Source: Congeria kusceri (lineage: Eukaryota > Mollusca > Bivalvia > Myida > Dreissenidae). Taken from it: a stretch of 64,000 bases of DNA. Under the pieces are notes generated by a model. It was not told the DNA's origin. It was given only the letters and a program-made list of their open reading frames with translations, and made no database searches. A program made the translations under genes and the position numbers. Position 1 is the stretch's first letter. Each line of letters opens with the position of its first letter. The stretch is taken from contig CM051036.1 of the NCBI GenBank assembly GCA_027627225.1, forward strand, positions 35,858,426 to 35,922,425, read 5' to 3'. Shown piece by piece: positions 1-12,419 of this stretch.

Positions 1-1735
1 GCCCATCTGCCAGAGAGAAACGAAATCTGCTCGTTTGGGAGCGGCTACGGTGGAAATTCCTTACTCGGAAAGAAGTGCTTCGCTCTCAGAATTGGTTCGA
101 TCTTGGCCCGGAGAGAAGGATGGTTGGCAGAACACATGCTGGTATGTACTAGTTAGATATTGAGTAATAGTTTGGTCGTTTGAACATGATAAAGGATTAA
201 AAATAGTTGTTAAATCTATTGTTTTTTCCACAGTCTTTGATTTAGAAATTCAGTTTAAGAAATTCTTACAGAGAAACTAATCATTGCATTTGCTGTTCTT
301 CAGATTATGGGAGTTGAAAACCCCAAGGGAGAGAAGAAATACTTCGCTGCTGCTTTCCCGAGTGCTTGCGGCAAGACGAACCTGGCCATGATGGAGCCGA
401 CATTGCCCGGCTACAAAGTGACCTGCGTCGGAGACGACATTGCCTGGATGAGGTTCGACAAGAACGGACAACTCCGAGCAATCAACCCAGAAGCAGGGTT
501 CTTTGGTGTGGCTCCAGGGACCTCAATGAAAACTAACCCGAATGCCATGCGGACAGTCATGAAAGACACGATTTTTACAAATGTTGCGGAGACCAGTGAT
601 GGAGGTGTGTACTGGGAAGGGATGGAGGATGAACTCCCTGACAACGCAACCATCACCTCGTGGCTTGGAGTGGAGGACTGGAGCAAGGCCAGTGAGAAAC
701 CAGCTGCTCATCCTAACTCTAGGTATGTCGTGAGCAGAAATACTCCTATAACTCCTTGGTTGTGTAAATCAGAAGTTTTTTCATCGTTATAAAGCTTCAC
801 TTAAGTATGCCAAGGACACTATTCTTTCTTTTTATTCCTCTTTGGTTGGAAATGTGAATTAGGCTTGAACTGTTTTTGATACTTTTGGATCTACATTTTC
901 TGATCTACCCATTTCAGGTTCTGCACACCGGCTGGTCAGTGCCCGATCATTGATGAACAGTGGGAGAGTCCAGAGGGTGTTCCAATTGAGGGCATCATCT
1001 TTGGTGGGCGTCGCCCAGAGGGTGTACCCCTCGTGTATGAGGCCTTTAACTGGAACCACGGAGTGTTCGTTGGTGCTGCTCTGAAATCTGAAGCTACTGC
1101 AGCTGCAGAACACAAAGGTAAATAGAATTGAATTGGTTTAGTAAATAATTGTAGTGTGAACCTGAATTTTTGTTTGCAATTTGAATAATTTTTGGTTTTT
1201 TAAATATTGTTTGACAAATGCGCATAATTCTCATTGAACACCATATATTAACAGAGTCATTTATGTCTGTTTTTCAGCAAAGGTTGTCATGCATGATCCA
1301 TTCGCCATGAGGCCATTCTTCGGCTACAACTTTGGTCACTACTTAGACCACTGGCTCAGTTTCCAGGACAACAACAAGCTCAAGCTTCCCAAGGTCTTCC
1401 ACGTCAACTGGTTCCGAAAGGGTCCCAAGGGATTCCTGTGGCCCGGTTTTGGTGAGAACTCCCGTGTCTTGGACTGGATGTTCCGCCGCGTGAACGGCGA
1501 GGACTGTGCCATGAAGTCCGCTGTTGGACTGCTTCCCACTCCAGGGTCCATAAATCTGTCAGGGCTTAAGGAGCAGGTTGACATGGATGAGCTGTTCCAA
1601 CTACCCAAGGACTTTTGGCAAAGCGAGGTGAAGGAGTTGAGAAATTACTTTGAGGAACAGGTTGGAGAGGATCTTCCCGTTAAGATCCAGCAGGAACTCA
1701 AGAAGTTGGAGCAGCGGGTACAGTCCGAGTTGTAA
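1..1735 (+). CDS. Phosphoenolpyruvate carboxykinase (GTP), copy A, 3' part
   Basis: Catalyses oxaloacetate + GTP to phosphoenolpyruvate + CO2 + GDP. Only the C-terminal 405 residues are in the window; the 5' exons lie before base 1. Exons: 1-141 (open at the edge), 304-722, 918-1117 and 1278-1735, with TAA at 1733-1735. All introns are GT-AG and the phases agree (0, 2, 1). Visible motifs are [15 protein letters not shown] (substrate loop and metal-site Lys), LAEHML (metal-site His), the P-loop FPSACGKTN with the reactive Cys, GDDIAW (kinase-2 Asp) and [10 protein letters not shown]. The C-terminus ends in a Glu/Lys-rich helix, as is usual in the family. No frameshift or internal stop is seen. 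Whether it is cytosolic or mitochondrial cannot be judged without the N-terminus. It converges on copy B. Confidence 0.95.
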
Positions 1736-2960
1736 CTCATCTTGAAACTTTAGCTCTACCTTGGGTTTTTGTTGTAACTAATCTCAAAACAGTGGTTCTT
1801 ACTTTGGTTATTGACAATATTAGGGTACTAGTTGACTTTTGGGTTTAATTTATAGCAAATGGTTTCAGATTAATATTCGGTTGCAATATTTGCTTTTATA
1901 GAGCTTTCATATTTTGTATTCAACCTTCATTGGTACATGTTAGGTGCGACGTTAAACTTACAAGTGTGGGGATAGATTGTAATTAGTTTTATATTCATCA
2001 AGATTGTTTGTTGCAGATTTTGTAATATGAATGGAAGCATTAGACCATTTATCGTCTACTTGTGAATACATTTCCACATTGCTAAGCAATGTTTTTATTG
2101 TCTGAATTTCAGACCATAGTTATGAGAGTTTTGTATGTTTGTATATTGATTTAGTATTGTGAGGGAAACTGCGAGGCTGTGCCTAAAAATCTAATATTTT
2201 GTATTCCTTAAAAATTTTTATTAAAAAATAGAATGGTGTTTGGATTCAACAGATAGGATGTGTAATATTCATAATAATCATGTCAGTCTAGGCATTTAAA
2301 TTTTATTAGTGTCTTGTGTGTAATGTAAGTGTCCATTAAACTCAATTTCTGTGATGAGTGAATTCGTTTAAGCAAAGCTGTGATGCATTTTATCATTTGG
2401 TTATGCTAAGATTCATCTGATAAGCCTTATGGCTGCAAGTTTTCTTTCACCTTATTTCATGGCTTGAAACCAGTTTTAATGTGATTTTCTTTTGCATTAG
2501 AATTAGTTTGTTGTTTTCTAATGGTACGAATGTTACAGTACTATTCCATTTTCTATGCTTGACGATCTCATATTTTTGATTCGAATTTATTGGTTGTTAT
2601 ATGTAAGTAAGTCTATTAATTGTTATAAAGGTAGACTTTTAATATATGTTTGAATGTACATATCTTGACGCAAAATGCATGAATAAGCATAGCGCTGACA
2701 CAAGTATTGTAAGCATTTACTTGCCATGTGTTTGTTAAAATGTCGGTTGAAACGGTGATAATTTGTAATGAGGTTTTGATGCAAACAGTCTACAGTTTGT
2801 GACTTGACTGTGACTTGTTGCGTATTGACATTTTGAAGGCCAAACACTTTTAGTGAAGAGACATTCGGCATTCATTTATCTGTAACATAATTATATATAT
2901 ATTATATATATATATACAATGTTGTTTTATTATGTCAGATGAATAAAATGTGAAAACCCC
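1736..2960 (+). other. Probable 3'UTR of PEPCK copy A
   Basis: AT-rich sequence with no supported ORF follows the stop codon. An AATAAA signal occurs at 2942-2947, just after a TA-dinucleotide run at 2891-2917, and fits a long 3'UTR of about 1.2 kb. Earlier weak signals cannot be excluded. Confidence 0.4.
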
Positions 2961-3124
2961 TATGAATGTGTTCGTTGTAACTTTAGTGTACGTGTGTTCA
3001 CTTGGATAAATATGTCTACTGTACCGTAAATAGACCGTAAATGGAAAACGATTTCAAAGCATGTACATATCTTGACGCAAAATGCATGAATGAACATAGC
3101 GCTGACACAAGTATTGTAAGCATG
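2650..3124. repeat. Local duplication of a ~60 bp segment
   Basis: The segment 2655-2715 (from tgtacatatcttgacgcaaa to tattgtaagcat) recurs at 3062-3124 with only a few differences. The second copy ends exactly at the hairpin at 3126-3182. Confidence 0.8.
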
Positions 3125-3125
3125 G

Positions 3126-3182
3126 TAGCAATATAAACTGCAGTACCTATACAGGCAATAGGTACTGCAGTTTATATTGCTA
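3126..3182. repeat. Perfect 25-bp inverted repeat, 7-nt loop
   Basis: The left arm 3126-3150 is the exact reverse complement of 3158-3182 (core actgcagtacctat / ataggtactgcagt), separated by acaggca. The stem would be a strong cruciform or RNA hairpin. No gene is predicted around it. Confidence 0.9.
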
Positions 3183-3191
3183 TCAAGTATA

Positions 3192-3452
3192 ATTTAGAGT
3201 TTATTAAGATAATTCTTTAGGAACAAGAAGCCCTAAACATTGAACTAGATAATGAAATAATCCACACACCCAATACATACAAGGCGAATCTTGCAATTAA
3301 ATAAATACGCAACATCTTAGATATCTGATTGTGATATTTTGTGAATAAAAGCCACACACAGAGTTTTAAAAGAATAATGCATATTAAAATTAAATTAGAC
3401 TTCCTTAGAATCGAACGAAACACATTAAAGTTTGACAATAATATTGAACAAA
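3192..3452. other. Intergenic, nothing recognised
   Basis: AT-rich. The short minus-strand ORF at 3217-3438 has no recognisable motif and I do not support it. Confidence 0.4.
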
Positions 3453-3708
3453 ATAAATTCGACTCGCTTCATGTCTGTTTAGAGGATAATTATGTATAAA
3501 TTCGACTCGCTTCATGTCTATTTAGAGGATAATTATGTATAAATTCGACTCGCTTCATGTATATTTAGAGGATAATTATGTATAAATTCGACTCGCTTCA
3601 TGTCTATTTAGAGGATAATTATGTATAAATTCGACTCGCTTCATGTATATTTAGAGGATAATTATGTATCAATTCGACTCGCTTCATGTCTGTTTAGAGG
3701 ATAATCAT
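3453..3708. repeat. 43-bp minisatellite, six copies
   Basis: The unit contains ttcgactcgcttcatgt, then ttagaggataat and tatgtat. The word gactcgc recurs at 3461, 3504, 3547, 3590, 3633 and 3676, so the period is exactly 43. Copies differ mainly at one position (gtcta / gtata / gtctg). Confidence 0.95.
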
Positions 3709-3719
3709 GTTGCTTACAG

Positions 3720-5245
3720 GTCTGCTACAGGCTATTTCAATAATCCACCCCCTAGTGCATAATGTAATATTTCACATTTTAATGTGCGTTAGCAACTATA
3801 CGCTAGTATGGTGCATGTAATAGTAAGTCGCACCTGCTATAAACATGTTGTTTTGAAACCAAGTGATGCAATATCGCATGACATTATTAATAATATATGC
3901 TATGATGCAAAATCGAATTTGTTGCCGGGTAGGCATATAATATAATCTGACAAGAAATGTCTTTAAAAAAGACTATCGGCGTTGACAATAATATTGAGAT
4001 GATCGGTTACGTGGCTTCTCGGACCCCAGATTTTCGGTCCCCACCTAGACAAGGCGACTTCTCGGACCCCAGAGTTTTTGAGCACCATAAGAGAACTTCT
4101 CAGATCCCCAAATTTATGTGTGATTAATTCAACCATTATTAATATTTGCACATTTGAAAAAACCGATCATACCATGTTTTCACCGGTGATACATGAATAA
4201 CCTAAACAATTTACGTTAACGTCATTATTATATAAATTTGTTTACCAAATTTTACAAATTAACAATGTACGGAAATTATTGCGGGAATGAATGAAAATTA
4301 TTTTGTATCAGTGCATTTGACATAATGATGACTTCCATTTTTGATAACACAAACATACAATTTCATTAGACTATGGCGATTTAAAATTATATTCGGTAGG
4401 AATATGATGTTTCAAGGGTTTCTGTGTATAATTGGTATTGCAAATAATGTATTAATTCTACGCAAATGAAGTAAAAGTAGCATGAATAACATTTTGACGT
4501 ATTCAGATACTTATTTCACCACATATTATTTATTGAAAGATATCTTTTTATTGGTTGATCAACATCTACTGGAGAAGTTGATAGAAATGTGCAATTCTAT
4601 TTAATTCTTAATAGAACGCAACTGCCATTCAATTTCAAAATAAAATGCACAGTAAAGTTATAAACATAAATTCCCCATTTATTGAAATATTCGCTCTCTG
4701 GACTGTAATTGATGCACGTATATTATAACAGCTATACACCGGCACCTAAACGCGCGCTAATTTTAGAATGATCGTTTCTGGTGAGTGTGTTGAACTCGCT
4801 ATAATCATTTGTTATTTATAGAGCTCGCCGCTAGGCGAAACAAAACATTGGATATAAAATATTCTGAGAACGAATATAATATTCTGTTCTTATCATACAA
4901 TGAGAAAATATGTTCATAATTATGTTCAGTTTTAGAGTGTATGTCGAAGATATGTTTATAACTTTATTTTAACCGCTTATGTAAACAATTATGTACATTT
5001 TAATCCCCCAACGTATGCAACAGTTGTTGGTATACATTAAACCGTTGTAGTCAGTTTGCACTCCCCAAAAATAAAGAATTTGCTAAATTCTATTGGCATT
5101 CAATGTTTCCGCTGCATACTTATCGCAAGAAATCTAGGTCAAAAGTGATCTTAGATAATCTAAAAACCATACATGTAGGCCTACACGTATTAGCATAAGC
5201 TTAATACAACATTTGTTGTTATAGAAAAGTGCACCAGAACACTCG
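3720..5245. other. AT-rich intergenic sequence
   Basis: No convincing coding region. A short degenerate repeat (cttctcggaccccaga) occurs two or three times at 4015-4115. Confidence 0.4.
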
Positions 5246-5261
5246 ATGCAAATTAAATTTC

Positions 5262-5284
5262 ATATATATATATATATATATATA
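5262..5284. repeat. TA dinucleotide microsatellite
   Basis: About 11 TA units in an uninterrupted run. Confidence 0.8.
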
Positions 5285-5287
5285 GTA

Positions 5288-5430
5288 GAAACAGCAGTAA
5301 CCATTGATCTATTCAGCCTAGCAACGCCTCTTAATTATGTTCCGTTTAAACCAGTTTGTTCGACCATGTTCCGCTTTGAACCGGTAAATACGAGTGGCTT
5401 GATAGTTCAGTGGTTACTGCTGTTTCCACT
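5288..5430. repeat. Inverted repeat with tRNA-like arm
   Basis: The left arm near 5288-5313 (gaaacagcagtaaccattga) is the reverse complement, with a few mismatches, of 5399-5430, which reads like the 5' half of a tRNA (gatagttcagtggtta, an A-box-like motif). This may be a SINE-derived foldback element. Confidence 0.45.
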
Positions 5431-5957
5431 AACGGTACTACGGTCAATAACCCGATATCTTTTGTCTGTTGGTTTTGTAATATTTAGTATTATCATAGAA
5501 CTGTTTTGTTTATTATTCGCTCTTGTTTGTCGGTAAAACGTTTCGCTCCGTATCACATCAGCTAATTAAGCCAGATATCTATTAACAAACATTATGTTTA
5601 TTGATAGATCTTTGATTAAGCCCATTGCACATTTTGTATAACGCTTTGTTTTGCGAAGGGATATGTTTATTCCTTTGTGTTTGTTTAGGAAGAGAATATT
5701 TCAAATACTTAAACACTTCCTTGTAGCCCGCTGTCTAACACTTCATTATAATCCTCCAATTGGTTTATATTTCCGCAAACTACTTTGAACAAAGAGAAAA
5801 GAGCGTTTCAGTACAGTTCAACAATGCGGAAGATTTCAGACTCGTATTACTCAATTTTCCAATCACGGAAAATTTTCAAACGACACACCTAAAATGTTTG
5901 TGATAGTGATTCTTAGAAGCGTAAAAAGTTTGTTTTTTTTATCTCAGTACATTTTGT

Positions 5958-6155
5958 GCAGTCCGCACAGGCTAATCCGGGACGACACTTTCCGTTTTTA
6001 AGGTAATTTCAGTTTCAAGTAAGTCTCTTTTAAACATAAATCCACTGTAGGCGGAAAGTGTCGTCCTGGATTAGCTTGTGCGGATTGCACAGTCTAATCC
6101 GGGACAACACTTTACGCACATGAATTAAGCCCGGGTTTCCCACGACACGCCTCAA
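5958..6155. mobile_element. MITE, 'gtgtcgtcc' family, incomplete copy
   Basis: It carries the core ggcggaaagtgtcgtcc twice in opposite orientation and ends in ccacgacacgcctca, the same right end as the complete copy at 42103-42368. It looks 5'-truncated. There is no coding capacity. Confidence 0.75.
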
Positions 6156-6599
6156 ATAATTCTTTATTATTGTGAGATATGGCAAGGGAGGCAACCTAAC
6201 ACTTGGAAAATTTACCGGTAGTTGTTTAGTTTGATTACCTATCTTAGCGGGGCCCCGGTCTGCTCTCTCTGATTGCGCCCATATTTAAATATATTTTGTA
6301 CACTAATGATCTGGTATTAATTTGCCTCGTGACTCACGTATTAGATATATAGGATATAAAACGGATTAACGGGAAATTACCTATTACACATATTAAGTTC
6401 CCAGTTGCCAGCCATGTTAGACCGTATACAGCTCACGACGTATACAGGTTACGGTGAGCTATATTTGTTGGTTGACAACGTATACAGCTTTATACGTAAG
6501 CTGCAAAGGTTCTTTAAAGACCTGTTTCAAAAGTATATGTATGCATCCAACGTATACAGCTTTATACGTAAGCTGTTACGAGAGTGGATTCACGTTTAA

Positions 6600-6665
6600 A
6601 AGAGACTTTTTTTGAAACAGAAAATACCATAAAAACGGGAAGTGTCGTCCCGGATTAGCCTGTGC
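6600..6665. mobile_element. Fragment of the 'gtgtcgtcc' MITE
   Basis: The sequence gggaagtgtcgtcccggatt followed by agcctgtgcgg matches the family core. It breaks off into a gtct repeat. Confidence 0.65.
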
Positions 6666-7400
6666 GGTCTGTCTGTCTGTCGCCATGCCGTCCGTCCGTT
6701 TATTCGTCTTTCATTATAAACATGATTTGAAAATAATTTGGCACAAATGTTCCTTGGGTGACCCTCTATATTAATGGTAAAATGTATTGCAATCCGTTAA
6801 ATAAAACATGGTTGCCCGGTAGGCGGTATTGTATGTGGAGAACTTTGAACATCTTTTTCTTAAAAACTGCGTGTACAATTTGAAAAAAAATGTGGCACAC
6901 TATTCCTTGTGTGACCTTCTATATACATTGTGAAATACATGTACATAGGTATCAGTTAAAAAAAACATGACTGCACAAAGGGGCGGGACTTATTTCCTTA
7001 TGTTTCTCTATGAGAAACTGTACAATTGTTCCTTTCTGACAATTTTTAGCCGATTTAAAGGTAGTTTGCCACAAATGCTCTTTTAGTGGCCCTTTAAAAC
7101 AAATTGAACATGGCCGAAATGGGCGGGGCTTATAAGCGCACCTGGTTTTTAATGCTGGTGTTGTTCCGTGAGCGAAAAAGTGGCCGTGGCCTCTTGTTTG
7201 TATTTACCACAATTTTGGAGACCACTGCTGATGTTGTTGATGTTCATTGTGATGTTGAGGAAGATGATATGGCTACTGCTGTTGCTACTGTTGCCTTTTC
7301 TACTAGATTTTATAATGATTCCTGTTCTAACTATAATTAGACCTATGTTTTGTTTATGTTTCATTGAAAGCCTCATGATTTGATTTTATGTGTTTGTATA
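6666..7400. repeat. Degenerate intergenic repeat tract
   Basis: Loosely repeated units of about 125-135 bp (caaatgttccttgggtgacc, cactattccttgtgtgacct, caaatgctcttttagtggcc, each followed by a gggcgg-type word) suggest an old tandem repeat. ORFs near 7104-7383 overlap one another in several frames and are not supported as genes. Confidence 0.5.
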
Positions 7401-7440
7401 TGGACTATTATGCACTAACTGAGCTTTCCTCATTTAAAAA

Positions 7441-7457
7441 TTGTATTACTACCTGTA

Positions 7458-7524
<67 letters not shown>

Positions 7525-7616
7525 CTACTGCTACTGCTACTGCTACTGCTACTGCTACTGCTACTGCTACTACTACTACTACTACTACTACGACTACTAC
7601 TACTACGACTACTACG

Positions 7617-7682
<66 letters not shown>

Positions 7683-7710
7683 GCAAATGCCACTGCCACT
7701 GCCACTACCA

Positions 7711-7750
<40 letters not shown>

Positions 7751-7757
7751 CTATTAC

Positions 7758-7824
<67 letters not shown>

Positions 7825-7845
7825 CTATTACCTATTACCTATTAC

Positions 7846-7896
<51 letters not shown>

Positions 7897-8040
7897 TTAC
7901 TACTACTACTACTACTACTACAACTGCTGCTGATGATGATGATACTACTTCTGCTACTACTATTACTGCTGCTGCTACTGTTGTTGCTCCTGTTACTGCT
8001 ACTATATGTACCTCTACTACTGCTACGACGAAGATTATGA
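7441..8040. repeat. CTA/TAC trinucleotide microsatellite, about 600 bp
   Basis: Nearly pure (TAC)n with interruptions (tgctac, tacgac, ctgcca, tacctattac), decaying to (gat)n and (gct)n at 7920-8040. Because a trinucleotide run stays open in several frames it yields false poly-Tyr, poly-Thr, poly-Leu and poly-Val/Ser ORFs on both strands. It lies just upstream of the LINE insertion. Confidence 0.98.
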
Positions 8041-8149
8041 TGGTAGTTATGACGATCAAGTATAATCACAATTATGTTTACAGGTTACTCACCCCGTGAG
8101 CGATATAAGTTAAGATGAAAGACCTGTTTTAAAAATATATGTATACGTC

Positions 8150-11100
8150 TGCTAGTAAGTTCACATCTTTCCAATACGAACACGATATAATATGCTTAAC
8201 TGAAACTTGGACAAATAAAGACTTTATAATAGACTTGAAAGGGTATAACAACCCGATTCACTCATATCGACGTTTTCAACACCGTAGAGCGAAGCGCTCA
8301 AGTGGTGGTATTGTTATTTATATTAAAGACTCGATTCGTAAAGGTGTCTCATTAGTAAAGAATGATATTGATTGTAGTGTACGGCTTAAATTAGATAGTG
8401 TATATTTTAATATGTAATCTGATGTATATTTATGTGTTATATATATTGCACCTGAAAACTCTCCTGCTCATTATATGTATAACGATGATATTTTCCCAAA
8501 AAATGGAATACGATAAAAAAATAAAATCAAAACAAAGGAAAAGTATTTGTAACTGGGGACACAAATTCGCGAACAGGGCATAAAGCAGATTTTATTGAAC
8601 ATGATAGGTATATGAGCGATAATGATTTTGGCATTCACACAGATATTGATACCCCACTCCCATGCTCAACTTGCGACCCCTACACGAATCAATTTGGTGA
8701 CTACTTGTTATACGTATTCAAAGCTACCAATATTCGTATCGTGAATGGTCGTTTATTTAACGACTACGACATAGGCAAGATTACGTGCTATACACATAAC
8801 GGCGAAAGCTTAATAGATTATGTTTTAACAGCAAGTACCAATTTTAAGCATATTTCGGATTTTACCGTACACAGTTTCACGGAAATCTCCAATCATGCGC
8901 CGTTGACATTTGATTTCCGCACTAAACGGTAAAAGTAATCCGATTGTTTCTTTTAAATGGAACCCCGAGAGTAAGGGTGATTTTGTACGAGATGTATCGT
9001 GCGATGTACATAATCTGGAACAAACACTGTTTAAACACCTCCCCAGCCATCGTTAATGGATTAATTTCCATTCATCAAAAATCACATACATTACCACGTG
9101 CTCATTTGAATATCACTAACATAATGCACGTGCTCTTTTGTATGAAATAGTTTAACCTCTAAACACGTGATATCCAAGTTCAATGATTGGATAACATTGC
9201 AGAGTAATTTGAATATGATTGACATTTGTGGAAGCGTCAATTGTATCAAATTGACTCACAATGTGACTCAGATATTCTAGTAGGAGAATTTTCAAATTAT
9301 TTAAATTCTAAAGGAGAAAAATACTTTAAACCTACTATTTGAACTGAAAATAAAGGATTTGTATCTTTAGATAAAAATAAACAAAAATGGTTTAACCAAG
9401 AGTGTAAAAACAGACATATTCAATATACAAGAGCTTTATATGAGTATAATCTCAATAAAAATAGACTTACAATAGAACAAATGAAAAAGGAATACAAATA
9501 CGCATGTAGGAAAAAATAAATAAAATACAATCAAAAGCAGAGTAAGCAAATGAATAATATGAGACGGAAATCACCCCGGGAATTTAGGAAATTATTTAAA
9601 CGCACACCTGCATCACAAAACACAGACACTATATCATTACAAGAATTTCACGATTATTTCAGTAGGGTAGCTGCTGAAGTAGACGTAAATATAAATTCAT
9701 TCGATGCCGGGAGTTTCTTACATGAATTTGATAATATGCAATACACAGAAAGTTCATACCCCGAGTTAGACAGGCCTATATCAGCAGAAGAAATAACAAG
9801 GCGGTTAAACAAGGCGGTTAAATAATAATAAAGCGCATGCGCACGACAACATCATTTATGAATACTTTAAGGAAACACTACATGTTATTGTCAAACCGTT
9901 AGAAATACTCTTTTATTACATACTTGATAAAAAGCGTTGTCCACGCAGCTGGTCATCCGGGGTTATTTTACCTATACATAAACGTGGGGACATGTCAGAC
10001 CCAAATAATTATAGGGGAATTACCTTGATAAGTTGTTTTGCAAAACTGTTCACGAGTATAACAAATGAACGCCTGAACACCTTTTTCTTAAAATTCTTGT
10101 CACTATATATGTATTTTCCATATCCATTACAGATTGCTTATTCTTTTATATTAGTTTACATTTTAAGAAATATAGTTAAACACACCAGACCACCTTTCCC
10201 GATAAACGTATCTCGTAATTTTTGTTTGATTTTCTGATGTTTTGTGAAATTGTTATCTGTGAATGATATGCTCACCTGTTGTCACAATATATGTATTACG
10301 TATCATGTGACCTGTGAAACATAATAAAGATCTGTTCTGTTCTGTTCTGTTCAACAGTGGGCGGAAACAAATGATATTCTAACTGATGCACAGTTTGGCT
10401 TTAAACCAAATATATTTTTATATTATTAAACATAATATAACATAATATTGAGCGCGTCCATCGAAAATTTTGCAAAGACTTTAAAATGTAAAAATGTCAA
10501 CAAATTCATTATCGCTCTATGCCGAAGTTGGTCGATTCCCTCTTTATATAGACAGATATGTAAGGATCGTTAAATACTTTTTGAAACTATATTCCGTTAA
10601 ACAAGGAAATTGTATTCTTAAACACGTTGCTTTATTACAGTGATTAGAAATCGATCGTAACAATCAAACTGTCAATTGGTCATTGAAAGTACGTGACATT
10701 CGAAACCAAACCGGTTTTACCGATGTATGGCTATTTCCCGATTCAGTGAATATCGATCAATTTATCCCACTACTTAAAAATCGATTACGAGACCAGTACA
10801 TCACAAACTGGCATAATAGTGCCTCAGCATCTAGTTCAAAGGTTTTGTTTAAAGAACTAAAACCAAAATCTTCGTATCTTGATATTGTTGAAAATAAAGA
10901 GCATAGGGATATACTCGCTAAATTGCGTTTGTCATCCCACAAATTATTTATTGAGACAGGAAGACATCAGAACATAGACAGAGATCAACGTAAATGTGTG
11001 TTATGCAATCTTAATGACATCGAAGATGAATACCACTTTGTATTAAAATGTCCATACTACTCAGAGTGCAGAAAAAAACGTATTCCAAAATATTATAGGT

Positions 11101-11504
11101 CCCGTCCAAATATGTACAAGTTTATCGAGCTTTTAAACAGCACAAACGAAATAGTCCTAAGAAAACTAGCCATTTTTTTTGTTTAAAATGCTTTAAAATA
11201 AGAGACTAGTCATATATATTTAGGATGAATTGATTATTTTTTTACACAAATCAAAAATATATGTTATATTATTATATGGTTATTGTTCAAAGATGTATAT
11301 GATGTAGTCATTTTTATAACGCAAACGTTAACCTCCATCCACGTGACACTCTCACGCCAAGCATTCATACTTCATGTTTTTGTACTTGTTATTGAACTGA
11401 TATATATGTTTGTATAACAAACGCATGTATTTTGTATACTCACGTTAATGACGATGAGCTGTTCTATGCTTAAGACGAACTAAACTATTCTGTTCTGTTC
11501 CGTT
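8150..11504 (+). mobile_element. Decayed non-LTR retrotransposon (LINE)
   Basis: Domains run in order on the plus strand. 8160-8900 is an APE-type endonuclease (DIICLTETWT, SGGIVIYIKDSI, GDTNSRTG, and C-terminal SLIDYVLTAS and SNHAPLTFDF). 9550-9830 is a linker. 9890-10090 is the start of reverse transcriptase (ILPIHKRGDMSDPNNYRGIT, then LISCFAKLFTS), continuing after an insertion as DAQFGFKP at 10378-10400. The palm with the catalytic YADD-type box is missing. 10515-10650 reads as the post-RT region (GRFPLYIDRYVRIVKY). 10683-11186 is a C-terminal domain with CVLCNLND...HFVLKCPY, a CxxC-HxxxxC zinc-finger-like motif. The 3' end carries ttctgttctgttcc. The target duplication tacgtc occurs at 8144-8149 and 11505-11510. 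Frameshifts and stops make it inactive. It is 5'-truncated, lacking ORF1. A CR1/Jockey-like clade is likely but not proven. Confidence 0.85.
10080..10353 (+). mobile_element. Nested short LINE 3' end inside the RT region
   Basis: The RT reading NERLN (about 10079) resumes as QWAETNDILTDAQFGFKP at about 10354. The roughly 270 bp between ends in four ttctg units, the same tail type as the host LINE at 11488-11500. This suggests a 5'-truncated copy of a related element inserted into the older one. No clear target duplication was identified. Confidence 0.65.
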
Positions 11505-11524
11505 TACGTCCAACGTATACAGCT

Positions 11525-11575
11525 ATTCCACTGTAGGCGGAAAGGGTCGTCCTGGATTAGCCTGTGCGGCCTGTG
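11525..11575. mobile_element. Fragment of the 'gtgtcgtcc' MITE
   Basis: ccactgtaggcggaaagggt followed by cgtcctggattagcctgtgcgg matches the family core. Confidence 0.65.
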
Positions 11576-11798
11576 TAGCTCACCATGGTGTTGCGTGGCA
11601 GGGTTACAAGTCCCGGCGCATGTGAGTTTGATAGTGGGGTTTCCTCCGGGTCCTCCGGTCCCCCCCCCCCCCGACAGCACAAGACAACAACAAACTTTTC
11701 AAGATATTTAAGAAAACAATAACTAGCATGTAATTGCAGCTATGATTAAAAATTCGTCTCAACTTCCGAGATGTCTCTAATAAGAACATTAGGCAGGG

Positions 11799-12155
11799 GT
11801 GCTGGGACACACACTGGGTCCTCACGATATATGCAGGGGTGCTGGGACACACACTGGGTCCTCACGATATATGCAGGGGTGCTGGGACACACACTGGGTC
11901 CTCACGATATATGCAGGGGTCCTGGGACACACACTGGGTCCTCACGATATATGCAGGGGTCCTGGGACACACACTGGGTCCTCACGATATATGCAGGGGA
12001 GCTGGGACACACACTGGGTCCTCACGATATATGCAGGGGTGCTGGGACACACACTGGGTCCTCACGATATATGCAGGGGTGCTGGGACACACACTGGGTC
12101 CTCACGATATATGCAGGGGTGCTGGGACACACACTGGGTCCTCACGATATATGCA
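11799..12155. repeat. 40-bp minisatellite, nine copies
   Basis: The unit starts gctgggacacacactgggtc and ends atatgcaggggt; starts fall at 11801, 11841 and so on to 12121. Only single-base changes separate copies (gctggg/cctggg, ggggt/gggga). A 40-bp period rotates the frame by one base per copy and the unit has no stop in any frame, so three overlapping ORFs of 130-160 codons arise. They are artefacts unless transcripts show otherwise. Confidence 0.97.
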
Positions 12156-12419
12156 GTTTCGACACGGAATGACTACATACACTACGAAATACACACACAC
12201 ACCTCCGCTGGTTCACCATGGGGGTTGTGTCGCGGTGATTTTGGCAGTGGCACACTCTTTCCAGGCTGTCAGGTTATACGTAATTTTTGACCGTTTGAAT
12301 GCCGTTTTGCATTAAATAAAAAAGAGTTATATTGCATTTAGCTACATATGAATCGAATAATTGAATAAGGCTTAATTCGTTCCTAAAGGCGAATCATTGG
12401 AAATGGCGGTCTTTGTACC

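Noticed and set aside
307..792. Single-exon reading of the PEPCK-A ORF to 792
   Set aside because: The conserved protein leaves the frame at 722, where a donor (aggtatg) begins; the rest is intron.
7388..8069. Long poly-Tyr, poly-Thr, poly-Leu, poly-Val and poly-Ser ORFs
   Set aside because: They are readings of a trinucleotide microsatellite in several frames and on both strands.
11771..12315. Three overlapping repetitive proteins
   Set aside because: A 40-bp repeat without stops produces all three. The frame shifts by one each unit, and no splice or start context supports a gene.
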